Of a DNA stretch of 19,151 bases, positions 1 to 7,232 are shown piece by piece. Both the position numbers and the translations under genes were made by a program. Origin of the DNA: Sphingomonas sp. (lineage in GTDB: Bacteria; Pseudomonadota; Alphaproteobacteria; Sphingomonadales; Sphingomonadaceae); contig JAPJRE010000027.1 of the NCBI GenBank assembly GCA_030824725.1, positions 1 to 19,151 on the forward strand, given 5' to 3'. Numbering within the stretch: the stretch's first letter is position 1; every line of letters begins with the position of its first letter. The notes under the pieces are model-generated. The model did not search any database. It was not told the origin of the DNA and saw only the letters and a program-made list of their open reading frames with translations.

Positions 1-1666
1 CGTGGATCTCTTCCTCCAGCGTCGCGATCTGCTGCGCGAAGTCGGACGACAGCTTCGACAGCACCCCGGCATCGACCTTGATGCCGGTGCTCTCCATCTC
101 GGCGAGAACGCTTACCAGCGGCCGATCCACTCTCTCGTACACGCGCGTCACGCTCTCATAGGCGAGCCGGGGCTTCAATCGGCGCCACAGCCGCAGCGTG
201 ACGTCGGCATCCTCGGCGGCGTAGCGGGTCGCGGCCTTGAGATCGACCTGGCCGAAGCTCAGCTGGCTCTTCCCCGTGCCGACCACGTCCTTATAGGCGA
301 TGCAGCTGTGCGCGAGATGGGTGGCGGCGAGCTCGTCCATGCCGTGGCCGTGCAGGCCGGCATCGAGATCGAAGCTCATCACGATCGTGTCGTCATAGGG
401 CGCGACGCGGATGCCGGCGCGGCCGAGCACGATCATGTCGTACTTCAGGTTATGGCCGATCTTGAGAACGGCGGGGTCCTCCAGCAGCAGCTTCAGCCGG
501 GAGAGCGCCTCGTCGCGGTCGAGCTGCACCGGCTTCTCGGCGAACATGTCCGTCCCGCCATGGCCGAGCGGGATATAGCAGGCGAGGTTGGGCGCCAGCG
601 CCATGCTGACGCCGACCAGATCGGCCTGGGTCGCATCCAGCCCGCTCGTCTCGGTATCGATCGCCACCCAGCCCTGGTGCCGCGAGACGGTGATCCAGCG
701 ATCGAGCGCGTCCATGTCGGTCACGGTCTCGTAGCCGTCATGGTTGCAGGGCGGGTCTTCCTCTACGCCCGGCGCCGCGTGCACCTCCACCGGCGCATCG
801 GCGACCGAGGACAGGCGCGAGAGCAAGGTCTTGAAGCCGTGATGCTCGAGGAACGCGCGGAGCGGTGCATCGGGGATGCCCTGCAGCTCCAGCGCCTCCA
901 GCGGCTCGGGCAGCGGCACGTCGCAGGCGAGCGTCACCAGCTTGTGGCTCAGCCGGGCGAGATCGGCATGCTCGATCAGATTGTCGCGCAGCTTGCCCTT
1001 CTTCATGCCCGGTGCTGCGGCGAGCACCGATTCGAGATCGCCATGTTCGAGGATCAGCTTGGCGGCGGTCTTGGGGCCGACGCCCGGCACGCCGGGGACG
1101 TTGTCGACGCTGTCGCCCATCAGCGCGAGCACTTCGCCGAGCTTCTCCGGGCCGACGCCGAACTTTTCGCGCGTGTCGTCGGGCCCCATCCGCCGATTGT
1201 TCATCGTGTCGAGCATGTCGACGGAAGGGTCCGTCATCAGCTGCATCAGGTCCTTGTCGGAGCTGACGATCGTCACCTGCCAGCCCTGCGCCAGCGCCGC
1301 CTTGGTGTAGCTGGCGATCAGGTCGTCGGCCTCCCAGCCCAGCTCCTCGATGCAGGGCAGGCTGAAGGCGCGCGTCGCGTCGCGGATCATTGGAAACTGC
1401 GGGACCAGATCTTCCGGCGCCGGCGGGCGGTGCGCCTTGTACTGGTCGTAGAGCTCGTTGCGGAAGGTATGCTCGGACTTGTCGAGAATCACCGCCATAT
1501 GGGTGGGCCCATCGGCCTTGTGGAGCTCGTCGGCGAGCTTCCACAGCATGCTGGTGTAGCCATACACCGCCCCCACCGGCTCGCCATGCTTGTTGGTCAG
1601 CGGCGGCAGCCGGTGATAGGCGCGGAAGATGTAGCTGGAGCCGTCGACGAGATAGAGATGGGGCAT
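1..1666 (-). CDS. polA: DNA polymerase I, N-terminal part (cut by the left window edge)
   Basis: DNA polymerase I fills gaps and removes RNA primers and damaged DNA. The visible part is 555 residues from an ATG at 1666-1664; the polymerase domain lies beyond base 1. Residues 1 to about 290 are the 5'-nuclease domain, opening MPHLYLVDGSSYIFRAYH with an early metal-binding Asp8 and containing the VSSDKDLMQLM segment. A 3'-5' proofreading domain follows, with the DTE motif at residues 337-339, a GHNLKYD ExoII motif and a YAAEDAD ExoIII motif, so the proofreading acidic residues appear intact. The start is chosen because the protein begins exactly where the family begins. The Shine-Dalgarno sequence is weak (CTCCCGCTC before ATG). 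The beta-lactamase gene lies 78 bases upstream on the same strand. Confidence 0.96.
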   Translation of the reverse strand, partial: MPHLYLVDGSSYIFRAYHRLPPLTNKHGEPVGAVYGYTSMLWKLADELHKADGPTHMAVILDKSEHTFRNELYDQYKAHRPPAPEDLVPQFPMIRDATRAFSLPCIEELGWEADDLIASYTKAALAQGWQVTIVSSDKDLMQLMTDPSVDMLDTMNNRRMGPDDTREKFGVGPEKLGEVLALMGDSVDNVPGVPGVGPKTAAKLILEHGDLESVLAAAPGMKKGKLRDNLIEHADLARLSHKLVTLACDVPLPEPLEALELQGIPDAPLRAFLEHHGFKTLLSRLSSVADAPVEVHAAPGVEEDPPCNHDGYETVTDMDALDRWITVSRHQGWVAIDTETSGLDATQADLVGVSMALAPNLACYIPLGHGGTDMFAEKPVQLDRDEALSRLKLLLEDPAVLKIGHNLKYDMIVLGRAGIRVAPYDDTIVMSFDLDAGLHGHGMDELAATHLAHSCIAYKDVVGTGKSQLSFGQVDLKAATRYAAEDADVTLRLWRRLKPRLAYESVTRVYERVDRPLVSVLAEMESTGIKVDAGVLSKLSSDFAQQIATLEEEIH

Positions 1667-1710
1667 GAGCGGGAGATAGCAGCGCGGTGCGCCGCCGTCA
1701 TCCCGCCGAG

Positions 1711-1748
1711 GCCCCTGTTTTAGGCCCCGGTTTTAGGCCCTGTTTCAG
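1711..1748. repeat. Three-copy 13-base tandem repeat
   Basis: Units GCCCCTGTTTTAG, GCCCCGGTTTTAG and GCCCTGTTTCAG follow each other directly. The third copy is one base shorter and runs into the stop codon of the beta-lactamase gene (TCA at 1745-1747, read as TGA on the minus strand). The array lies in the short gap between that gene and polA. On the minus strand the units read as A-rich CTAAAAC between GC-rich blocks. No function is apparent; slippage during replication is a plausible origin. Confidence 0.75.
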
Positions 1749-2893
1749 GCGCCCAGCTGATGCTCGGCGACGACCGCGCGCACCACGCCCTGCATCAGCA
1801 GCTGGCGCTCGTTGATCGGCCGCGGCGTGTCGCCGATCATCACCGCCAGCGCATAGGAACGACCGTCGGGCGCGGTAAGCAGCGCGACGTCGTTATAGCC
1901 CGCGGTGCGCCCGAACAGGTCCTGCCCGGTGCCGGTCTTGTGCGCGAGCTGCCAGCCCGGCGGCAGCGCGCCGCGCAGGCGATACTTGCCGGTGTGCGAG
2001 GCCTGCATGGTCGCGATCAGCCACTGCGTGGAGACGGGCGAAAGCAGCTCGCCGCGCTTCAGCCGCGCGAGCGCGCCCGCGATGGCGAGCGGCGCCGCGC
2101 CGTCGGGCGGATCGGCGACATAGCGCTGGAAGGCGGCGACGCGCGTCGCGCGGGGCAGCTGCGCGCGGGCGACGGCGAAGCTGTTGCCCATCGAATATTC
2201 GGGCTTCCAGGCGGGCAGGCCCGAGGTGCCGAGCTGGAGCAATTTCTCGCCCGGCCCGAAGCGGATCGAGCCGAGCGCGTTGCGGGCGATGAACGAGCGC
2301 ACCGCCGGCGGCCCGCCGACAAGACGCAGCAGCTTGTCGTTGCAGGTATTGTCGCTCATCGTCAGCGCGCGGCGCAGGATCTCGCCGACGGTGCTCTGAT
2401 AGCCCTGGTCGCCCTTCACCAGCGACGCGACGGGCTGGTGGAACAGGGTGAAATCGGCGCGGGTGATGACGAGCGGGTCGTTCAGCCGGATGCGGCCCTG
2501 GTCGACCTGATCGAGCACGGTCATCGCCACCCACAGCTTGGAAACGCTCTGCTGCGGCAGCTTGCGCGCGCCGCCCTGCGAGGCGGTCCAGTTGCGATCG
2601 ACGCTGGTGACGGCGATGCCGACGACGCCGTCGAAATCATGCGCGATGTCCGAAAGACGATTCACCAGGCCCGCGGGCGGCGGCACTTCGGGGCGGGGCG
2701 CGGCCTGGGCACGCGGGATCGGCATCAGCACGCCGTAATTGGGCGCAGGCAGATAGGCGGCGAGTTCGGGGTGTTCGTGGACGGCGCAGCCCAGCAGCAT
2801 CGCGGGTCCAAGCCCCGCAACGGTCAGCGCACGCTCGACGTTCGAAAACCGGATCTTACGCACCGCAACCAACCTCTTGCCCCCTCGCATCAT
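1745..2893 (-). CDS. Class A-like serine beta-lactamase, possibly a lipoprotein
   Basis: This is a 382-residue serine hydrolase of the class A beta-lactamase fold, expected in the periplasm. Seen directly: SxxK as S116-V-S-K119, the SDN loop at 180-182, and KTG at 319-321. Counting from SDN as in TEM numbering (S130), the GGP triplet aligns at 143-145 and Glu216 falls exactly on general base Glu166. Gln220 occupies the Asn170 position and Asp186 the Asn136 position. The stretch between the Glu166 and Lys234 equivalents is about 35 residues longer than in TEM. The N-terminus is basic and then reads AMLLGC, a lipobox-like motif with Cys36. The ATG at 2893 has AGGGG seven bases upstream; a GTG at 2863 (residue 11) would give a more typical signal peptide. 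Activity on beta-lactams is not proven; it could be a penicillin-interacting or other acyl-enzyme hydrolase. Confidence 0.85.
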   Translation of the reverse strand: MMRGGKRLVAVRKIRFSNVERALTVAGLGPAMLLGCAVHEHPELAAYLPAPNYGVLMPIPRAQAAPRPEVPPPAGLVNRLSDIAHDFDGVVGIAVTSVDRNWTASQGGARKLPQQSVSKLWVAMTVLDQVDQGRIRLNDPLVITRADFTLFHQPVASLVKGDQGYQSTVGEILRRALTMSDNTCNDKLLRLVGGPPAVRSFIARNALGSIRFGPGEKLLQLGTSGLPAWKPEYSMGNSFAVARAQLPRATRVAAFQRYVADPPDGAAPLAIAGALARLKRGELLSPVSTQWLIATMQASHTGKYRLRGALPPGWQLAHKTGTGQDLFGRTAGYNDVALLTAPDGRSYALAVMIGDTPRPINERQLLMQGVVRAVVAEHQLGA

Positions 2894-2987
2894 GTGACGG
2901 CCCCTAAGGGCGGCAAAGCACGGGATTCCCGCAATGCGACGAAGCGAGTCTCTGAAGCGACGAGATGTGGGCAGGCGCGCGAGCCGA

Positions 2988-4592
2988 TCAAGGCACCAGC
3001 ACCGTATCGACCGCTTGCCCCAGCGTCTCCGGATAGTCGAGCGTGTAGTGCAGGCCCCGGCTTTCCTTGCGATGCAGCGCCGAGCGGACGATCAGGTCGG
3101 CGCTCTCCAGCAGGTTGCGCAGCTCGATCAGGTCGGGGGTGACGCGGAAATGGCCGTAATAGTCGGCGACTTCCTCGCGCAGCAGCTTGATGCGGTGCGC
3201 CGCGCGCTCCAGCCGCTTGGTGGTGCGGACGATGCCGACATAGTTCCACATGAACCGGCGGATCTCGGTCCAGTTCTGCTTGATGACGACTTCCTCGTCG
3301 GAGTCGGTCACGCGGCTCTCGTCCCAGGGCCGGATCGCCGGCGGCGGCGCGAGCTCGCCCCAGTGCGCGCTGATATGATTCGCCACCGCCTCGCCGAACA
3401 CGAAGCATTCGAGCAGCGAGTTGGACGCCAGGCGATTGGCGCCGTGCAGCCCCGACTGGCTGACCTCGCCCGCGGCATAGAGGCCCGGCAGGTCGGTGCG
3501 CCCGTCGCGATCGATCACCACCCCGCCGCAGGTATAATGCTGGGCGGGGACGACCGGGATTGGCTCCTTCGTCATGTCGATGTCGAGGTCGAGCAGCCGG
3601 TGGTAGATGGTCGGGAAATGGTGCTGGACGAACTCGGCGCCCATATGGCTGATGTCGAGATGGACATAGTCGAGGCCGAGCCGCTTGATCTCATGGTCGA
3701 TCGCCCGCGCCACGATGTCGCGCGGCGCCAGCTCCAGCCGCGCGTCGAAATCGGGCATGAAGCGGTGCCCCGCTTCCTCGCCGGCATCGGGGGGCAGCAG
3801 CAGATGGCCGCCCTCGCCGCGCACCGCCTCGGTGATCAGGAAGTTCTTGACGTCGAGATTGTAGAGGCAGGTCGGGTGGAACTGCATCATCTCCATGTTC
3901 GAGATACGGCAGCCCGCGCGCCACGCCATCGCAATGCCGTCCCCGGTCGCGCCGCGCGGAGCAGTGGAGAAGAGATAGGTCCGCCCCGCCCCGCCCGTCG
4001 CCAGCACGGTCGCGCGGGCGGTGAACAGCTCGACGCGGTTGGTCGCGCGGTTGAAGGCATAGACGCCCCAGACATTGCCCGCGCCCGAATAGCGGAGTTC
4101 GTGCCGGCTGGTGGCGAGGTCGATCACCACCATGTCGGGCACGAGCGTGATGTTCGGATGCGCCTGCGCGGCACGGAGCAAAGCGGTCTGCACGGCGAGG
4201 CCGGTCGCGTCGTCGACATGCGCGATGCGGCGATGGCTGTGGCCGCCCTCGCGGGTGAGGTGCAGCGCATTGCCCTCGGTGTTGAACGGCACGCCGAGCT
4301 GGACCAGCCGCTCGATCGCGGCGGGGGCATTCTCCACCACCATCTCCACCGTCGCGCGGTCGTTGAGGCCGGCGCCGGCGACCATCGTGTCCTCGATATG
4401 GCTTTCGAAGGTGTCGCCGTCTTCCAGCACCGCGGCGATGCCGCCCTGCGCCCAGGCGGTCGAGCCCTCGGCAAAGCCGCCCTTGGCCAGCACCGTCACC
4501 TTGAACCGGTCCGCCAGATGGAGCGCGGTGGTGAGCCCCGCCGCGCCGGAACCGAGGACCAGGACATCGCTTTCGTGGGTGGTGTCGGACAA
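2988..4592 (-). CDS. nadB: L-aspartate oxidase
   Basis: NadB oxidises L-aspartate to iminoaspartate, the first step of de novo NAD synthesis, in the cytoplasm. The 534-residue protein starts with an FAD dinucleotide-binding motif GSGAAG at residues 14-19. The five active-site residues known in the E. coli enzyme have counterparts: Glu116 (REGGHSH), His239 (QFHPT), Arg291 (APRD), His352 (QHYTCGG) and Arg387 (HGANRLASNSLLE). The start is a TTG at 4592, supported by a strong AAGGAG seven bases upstream; no in-frame ATG competes. No nadA or nadC is in the window, so NAD synthesis genes are not clustered here. The beta-lactamase gene follows 94 bases downstream on the same strand, without a clear terminator between them. 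Confidence 0.96.
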   Translation of the reverse strand: MSDTTHESDVLVLGSGAAGLTTALHLADRFKVTVLAKGGFAEGSTAWAQGGIAAVLEDGDTFESHIEDTMVAGAGLNDRATVEMVVENAPAAIERLVQLGVPFNTEGNALHLTREGGHSHRRIAHVDDATGLAVQTALLRAAQAHPNITLVPDMVVIDLATSRHELRYSGAGNVWGVYAFNRATNRVELFTARATVLATGGAGRTYLFSTAPRGATGDGIAMAWRAGCRISNMEMMQFHPTCLYNLDVKNFLITEAVRGEGGHLLLPPDAGEEAGHRFMPDFDARLELAPRDIVARAIDHEIKRLGLDYVHLDISHMGAEFVQHHFPTIYHRLLDLDIDMTKEPIPVVPAQHYTCGGVVIDRDGRTDLPGLYAAGEVSQSGLHGANRLASNSLLECFVFGEAVANHISAHWGELAPPPAIRPWDESRVTDSDEEVVIKQNWTEIRRFMWNYVGIVRTTKRLERAAHRIKLLREEVADYYGHFRVTPDLIELRNLLESADLIVRSALHRKESRGLHYTLDYPETLGQAVDTVLVP

Positions 4593-4685
4593 AGAGGCAC
4601 TCCTTTGCGGCGCTTTAAGCCCGCATGGGGCGGGTTCCGCAATCCCTAGCCTTGGGCATAAGGGGTTAGCGAAGAGGAGAAACGG

Positions 4686-5582
4686 ATGCGGTTAGGCTGG
4701 TGGATCGGAGTGGCGGCGCTGTTCGGCAGCGGCTCGGCGCAGGCGGCGACGTGTCGGCTTGGCTCAGCGGGGACGACGGTGCCGGTGGCGATCGAAGGCA
4801 CCGGGCGAACGATGCTGGTGCATGTGCCTGCCGGTCGCAGCGCCGCGCGGCTGCCTTTGGTGTTCGTGCTCCACGGCAGCACCGGCAAGGGCCGCGACAT
4901 CCTCGCCCAGTCGAAGCTGGAGGCGACCGCGGACCGCCACGGCTTCCTCCTCGCCGCGCCCGATGGCGGCATCCCGGCGGAAAGTGGCTTCGTCTGGAAC
5001 ATCCCCGGCGTGCCGACGGTGACCGGCAAGATCCCCGGCCCCGACGATGCCGACGATGTCGCCTTCGTGAAAACCGCGATCGACCAGTTGGCGGCCAAGG
5101 GCTGTGTGGATCGCGCGCGCGTCTACGCCACCGGATTTTCGGGCGGCGGGCGGATGACCTCGTGGCTCGGCTGCGTCGCGGCGGACCGCTTCGCCGCGAT
5201 CGCCCCGGTGGTGGGCCTGCGCGCGGGCAATCCGTTGAAGGACCTGCCCCGCGTCCCCGATCCAGCGACCTGCACGCCCGCGCGACCGATGCCGGTGCTG
5301 GCCTTCGCCGGCGACGCGGATACCACCAACCCGATCCAGGGCGGCGGCGCGGGCTATTGGCAGTACACGATGCACACCGCGCTGGCCCGCTGGGCGGACC
5401 TGAACGGGTGCCGGGTTGGGCCGGTGGAACGCGAGGTGTCAGCCGACGTGAAGGAGGAGCGCTTCAGCCGCTGCGCGGGCGGCGCGGAGGTGGCCGGCCG
5501 AGTGAAGCACGGCGCCGGTCATGTCTGGGCGGCGGATAATGAAGCGATGTTGGCGTTCTTTGCGCAACATCGGCGGCGTTGA
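4686..5582 (+). CDS. Secreted PHB-depolymerase/LpqC-type esterase (alpha/beta hydrolase)
   Basis: The 298-residue protein resembles the LpqC/poly(3-hydroxybutyrate) depolymerase group, which includes feruloyl-esterase-like carbohydrate esterases. Residues 1-20 form a signal peptide ending SAQA, so export to the periplasm or outside is expected. The mature protein shows an oxyanion HG motif (VLHGSTG, 61-67), the nucleophile elbow GFSGGG with Ser152, an acid at Asp212 in AGDADTTNP, and His279 in GAGHVW, a complete triad. Several cysteines (23, 140, 163, 196, 242, 263) could form disulphides. AGGAG lies seven bases before the ATG. It is divergent from nadB across 93 bases. The substrate cannot be told from sequence: short-chain PHB, acetylated or feruloylated sugars are all possible. 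No other PHB genes are nearby. Confidence 0.88.
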   Translation: MRLGWWIGVAALFGSGSAQAATCRLGSAGTTVPVAIEGTGRTMLVHVPAGRSAARLPLVFVLHGSTGKGRDILAQSKLEATADRHGFLLAAPDGGIPAESGFVWNIPGVPTVTGKIPGPDDADDVAFVKTAIDQLAAKGCVDRARVYATGFSGGGRMTSWLGCVAADRFAAIAPVVGLRAGNPLKDLPRVPDPATCTPARPMPVLAFAGDADTTNPIQGGGAGYWQYTMHTALARWADLNGCRVGPVEREVSADVKEERFSRCAGGAEVAGRVKHGAGHVWAADNEAMLAFFAQHRRR

Positions 5583-5599
5583 ACGATCCAACCTCCGAC

Positions 5600-5971
5600 T
5601 CAGCGGAAGCGAGTTGCGGCACGGGAACCCAGCAGCGAGGCCAAGCCGGCGGGAACTGCGAGAAAGGACAGCAGCAGCAAGCCGATTGCAAACAGGGGTC
5701 CCGTACCTTTGTTGAACCACATCACCGGCAGCTGGGCAAAGATGACGAAAATCCCCGCGCCCCAAGCACGATGTCGGAAGAAGGATCCCACGATGGCGGC
5801 CAACAACAATGACAGCGGATACCAAAGATTCCAGTAAGCCGGGCTATCCCAAGGTTCCAAGGTGCCCGACATCTTGCAGACGACCTGCCAAAACAACGTA
5901 GCTCCGCATAGAACAGCAGCGACTTTGGCTGCCAGGGCACGCACAACGTTTCCTTTGTGTATGGTACTCAC
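5600..5971 (-). CDS. Small multi-pass membrane protein of unknown function
   Basis: The 123-residue protein starts at a GTG (5971-5969) that overlaps the TGA of the ABC ATPase gene as GTGA, so translation is probably coupled. Four hydrophobic segments are visible at about residues 14-32, 47-66, 70-86 and 92-115, with a basic tail (SRAATRFR). I do not recognise the family. It is far too short to be a usual ABC-2 permease. Two 60-base samples in this gene are about 57-58% GC against roughly 68% in neighbours, and its codons are less GC-biased, suggesting later acquisition. It converges on the esterase gene with 17 bases between the stops. It may be an accessory to the ABC ATPase or simply an inserted hypothetical gene. 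Confidence 0.7.
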   Translation of the reverse strand: MSTIHKGNVVRALAAKVAAVLCGATLFWQVVCKMSGTLEPWDSPAYWNLWYPLSLLLAAIVGSFFRHRAWGAGIFVIFAQLPVMWFNKGTGPLFAIGLLLLSFLAVPAGLASLLGSRAATRFR

Positions 5972-6885
5972 GCCGCCCGCGTCAGGTTCAGGAACACATC
6001 CTCCAGGTCCGCCTCGCGCGTCGACACGTCGACGATCCCCAGCCCCGCCGCCTGCACCGCGCCCAGCACTTCGCCGGCGTTCGCCTGATCCTTGCGGTAG
6101 GTGATCACCAGCACCCGCTCGCCCTTCAGCTCCACCTTCTGGAAGCAGGCATTGTCGGGTGCCGCCGCGATGTCGCGGTCCACCGTCACCTCGACCACCT
6201 TTTCCTGCGCCATGCCGACCAGCTCGCGCGTGGGCTTGTTGGCGATCAGCTGGCCGTGGTTGATGATCGCGATGCGGTCGCACAGCTCCTCGGCCTCTTC
6301 GAGATAGTGCGTCGTCAGCACCACGGTCACGCCGCGCTGGTTGAGCTGCTTCACATAGGCCCAGAGCTGCTGGCGCAGCTCCACATCCACCCCGGCGGTC
6401 GGTTCGTCGAGCACGATGATCGGCGGCGAATGGACCATCGCCTTCGCGACCATCAGCCGCCGCTTCATGCCGCCCGAAAGCGTCCGCGAATAGGCGTTGG
6501 CCTTGTCTTCCAGATGCACCGCGCGGAGCAGCGCCATCGCATCGAACCTGTCCTTGGTCACGCCGTACAGCCCCGCCTGGATCTCCAGCGTCTCCTTGGG
6601 CGTGAAGAAGGGATCGAACAGGATCTCCTGGTTGACGATGCCGATGCTCGCCTTGGCGTTGCGGGGGTGCGCATCGATGTCGAAGCCCCAGATCGACACC
6701 CTGCCGTCGGTCTTGTTGACCAGCCCCGCCAGGATGTTGATCAGCGTCGACTTGCCCGCGCCGTTGGGGCCGAGCAGCCCGAAGATCTGCCCGCGCGGCA
6801 CCTCGAAGCTCACCCCGTCCAGCGCGCGCTTGCCGCCGGAATAGGTCTTGCAGAGAGTGTCGATCGCGATCGCAGCCTGGGTCAT
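5968..6885 (-). CDS. ABC-2-type transporter ATP-binding protein
   Basis: The 305-residue protein is the nucleotide-binding subunit of an ABC exporter of the YadG/CcmA-like group and acts at the cytoplasmic face of the inner membrane. Seen: Walker A GPNGAGKST (39-47), Q-loop Gln86, signature LSGGMKRR (136-143), Walker B IIVLDE (156-161) and switch His193. The C-terminal extension of about 80 residues ends with DVSTREADLEDVFLNLT, typical of drug or polysaccharide export ATPases. The start at 6885 (MTQAAIAIDTL) is chosen because it begins where the family begins; upstream in-frame ATGs would overlap the divergent zinc-finger gene. No strong Shine-Dalgarno sequence is visible. No ABC-2 permease gene is adjacent; the next gene downstream is a small membrane protein. 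The substrate is unknown. Confidence 0.93.
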   Translation of the reverse strand: MTQAAIAIDTLCKTYSGGKRALDGVSFEVPRGQIFGLLGPNGAGKSTLINILAGLVNKTDGRVSIWGFDIDAHPRNAKASIGIVNQEILFDPFFTPKETLEIQAGLYGVTKDRFDAMALLRAVHLEDKANAYSRTLSGGMKRRLMVAKAMVHSPPIIVLDEPTAGVDVELRQQLWAYVKQLNQRGVTVVLTTHYLEEAEELCDRIAIINHGQLIANKPTRELVGMAQEKVVEVTVDRDIAAAPDNACFQKVELKGERVLVITYRKDQANAGEVLGAVQAAGLGIVDVSTREADLEDVFLNLTRAA

Positions 6886-6952
6886 GGCCGGCAGCTTTAA
6901 GACCCTGCGCATCCGATTGCGAGCCCCCGCGCGCTTTGCTAAGGCGCGGGAC

Positions 6953-7183
6953 ATGATCGCCCCGCCCGAAGTCATCCGTACCGCCCACGCCCGCGTTGCC
7001 TGCGACGGCACCGGCCCCGGCCTGCCCGCCGCGCTCGGCCATCCGCGCGTCTATCTGCAGATCGACGAGTCCGGCTATGTCGATTGCGGCTATTGCGATC
7101 GCCGCTTCGTGCTGATCGGCGGCCCTGCCGACGGCGCCGACCAGAGCCAGCTGCCCGACCATCCGGCAGGCGCCAGCATCTGA
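6953..7183 (+). CDS. CHCC-type zinc-finger protein (NDUFS6-like)
   Basis: The 76-residue protein carries the zf-CHCC pattern: Cys17, His30, Cys45 and Cys48, with the VYLQIDESGYVDCGYCDRRF core. This family is related to the zinc-binding complex I accessory subunit NDUFS6 and is common as a small standalone gene in alphaproteobacteria. A role in complex I assembly or stability is inferred from homology only. The ATG at 6953 is chosen over a longer frame starting at 6848, which would run antisense through the ABC gene start. AAGG lies 9 bases upstream. A 7-base inverted repeat, CCCGCGC/GCGCGGG (6926-6950), sits just before the start in the divergent gap and could be an operator or a hairpin. Confidence 0.88.
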   Translation: MIAPPEVIRTAHARVACDGTGPGLPAALGHPRVYLQIDESGYVDCGYCDRRFVLIGGPADGADQSQLPDHPAGASI

Positions 7184-7198
7184 TCGTCGCGGGAGCGC

Positions 7199-7226
7199 GT
7201 GACTCTGCGCACGCGCCTCCTATATC
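7199..7226 (+). promoter_or_regulatory. Possible tldD promoter placing the transcript start at the ATG
   Basis: GTGACT (7199-7204) and TATATC (7221-7226) are 16 bases apart, each matching 4 of 6 bases of the TTGACA/TATAAT consensus. Only six bases separate the -10 from the ATG at 7233, so transcription would start at or next to the start codon and give a leaderless mRNA. This agrees with the lack of a well-spaced Shine-Dalgarno sequence. A 7-base inverted repeat, GCGCGTG/CACGCGC (7195-7216), overlaps the -35 and spacer. Confidence 0.4.
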
Positions 7227-7232
7227 GGTAGG

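Noticed and set aside
2..1723. 573-residue open frame on the plus strand
   Set aside because: It lies antisense to polA, whose family motifs are intact. The translation has no recognisable domain and is a product of high-GC codon bias.
4593..4685. Promoters in the nadB-esterase divergent gap
   Set aside because: Several A/T-richer hexamers such as CATAAG were seen, but none has a partner at 16-18 bases that matches the -35 consensus well enough to report.
6886..7011. 42-residue extension of the ABC ATPase to an ATG at 7011
   Set aside because: It would overlap the divergent zinc-finger gene and precedes the point where the ATPase family starts.
5600..7162. 520-residue minus-strand open frame
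   Set aside because: Its first three quarters are the ABC gene and its upstream region in the wrong frame. Only the last 123 codons, starting at the GTG at 5971, look like a real protein.
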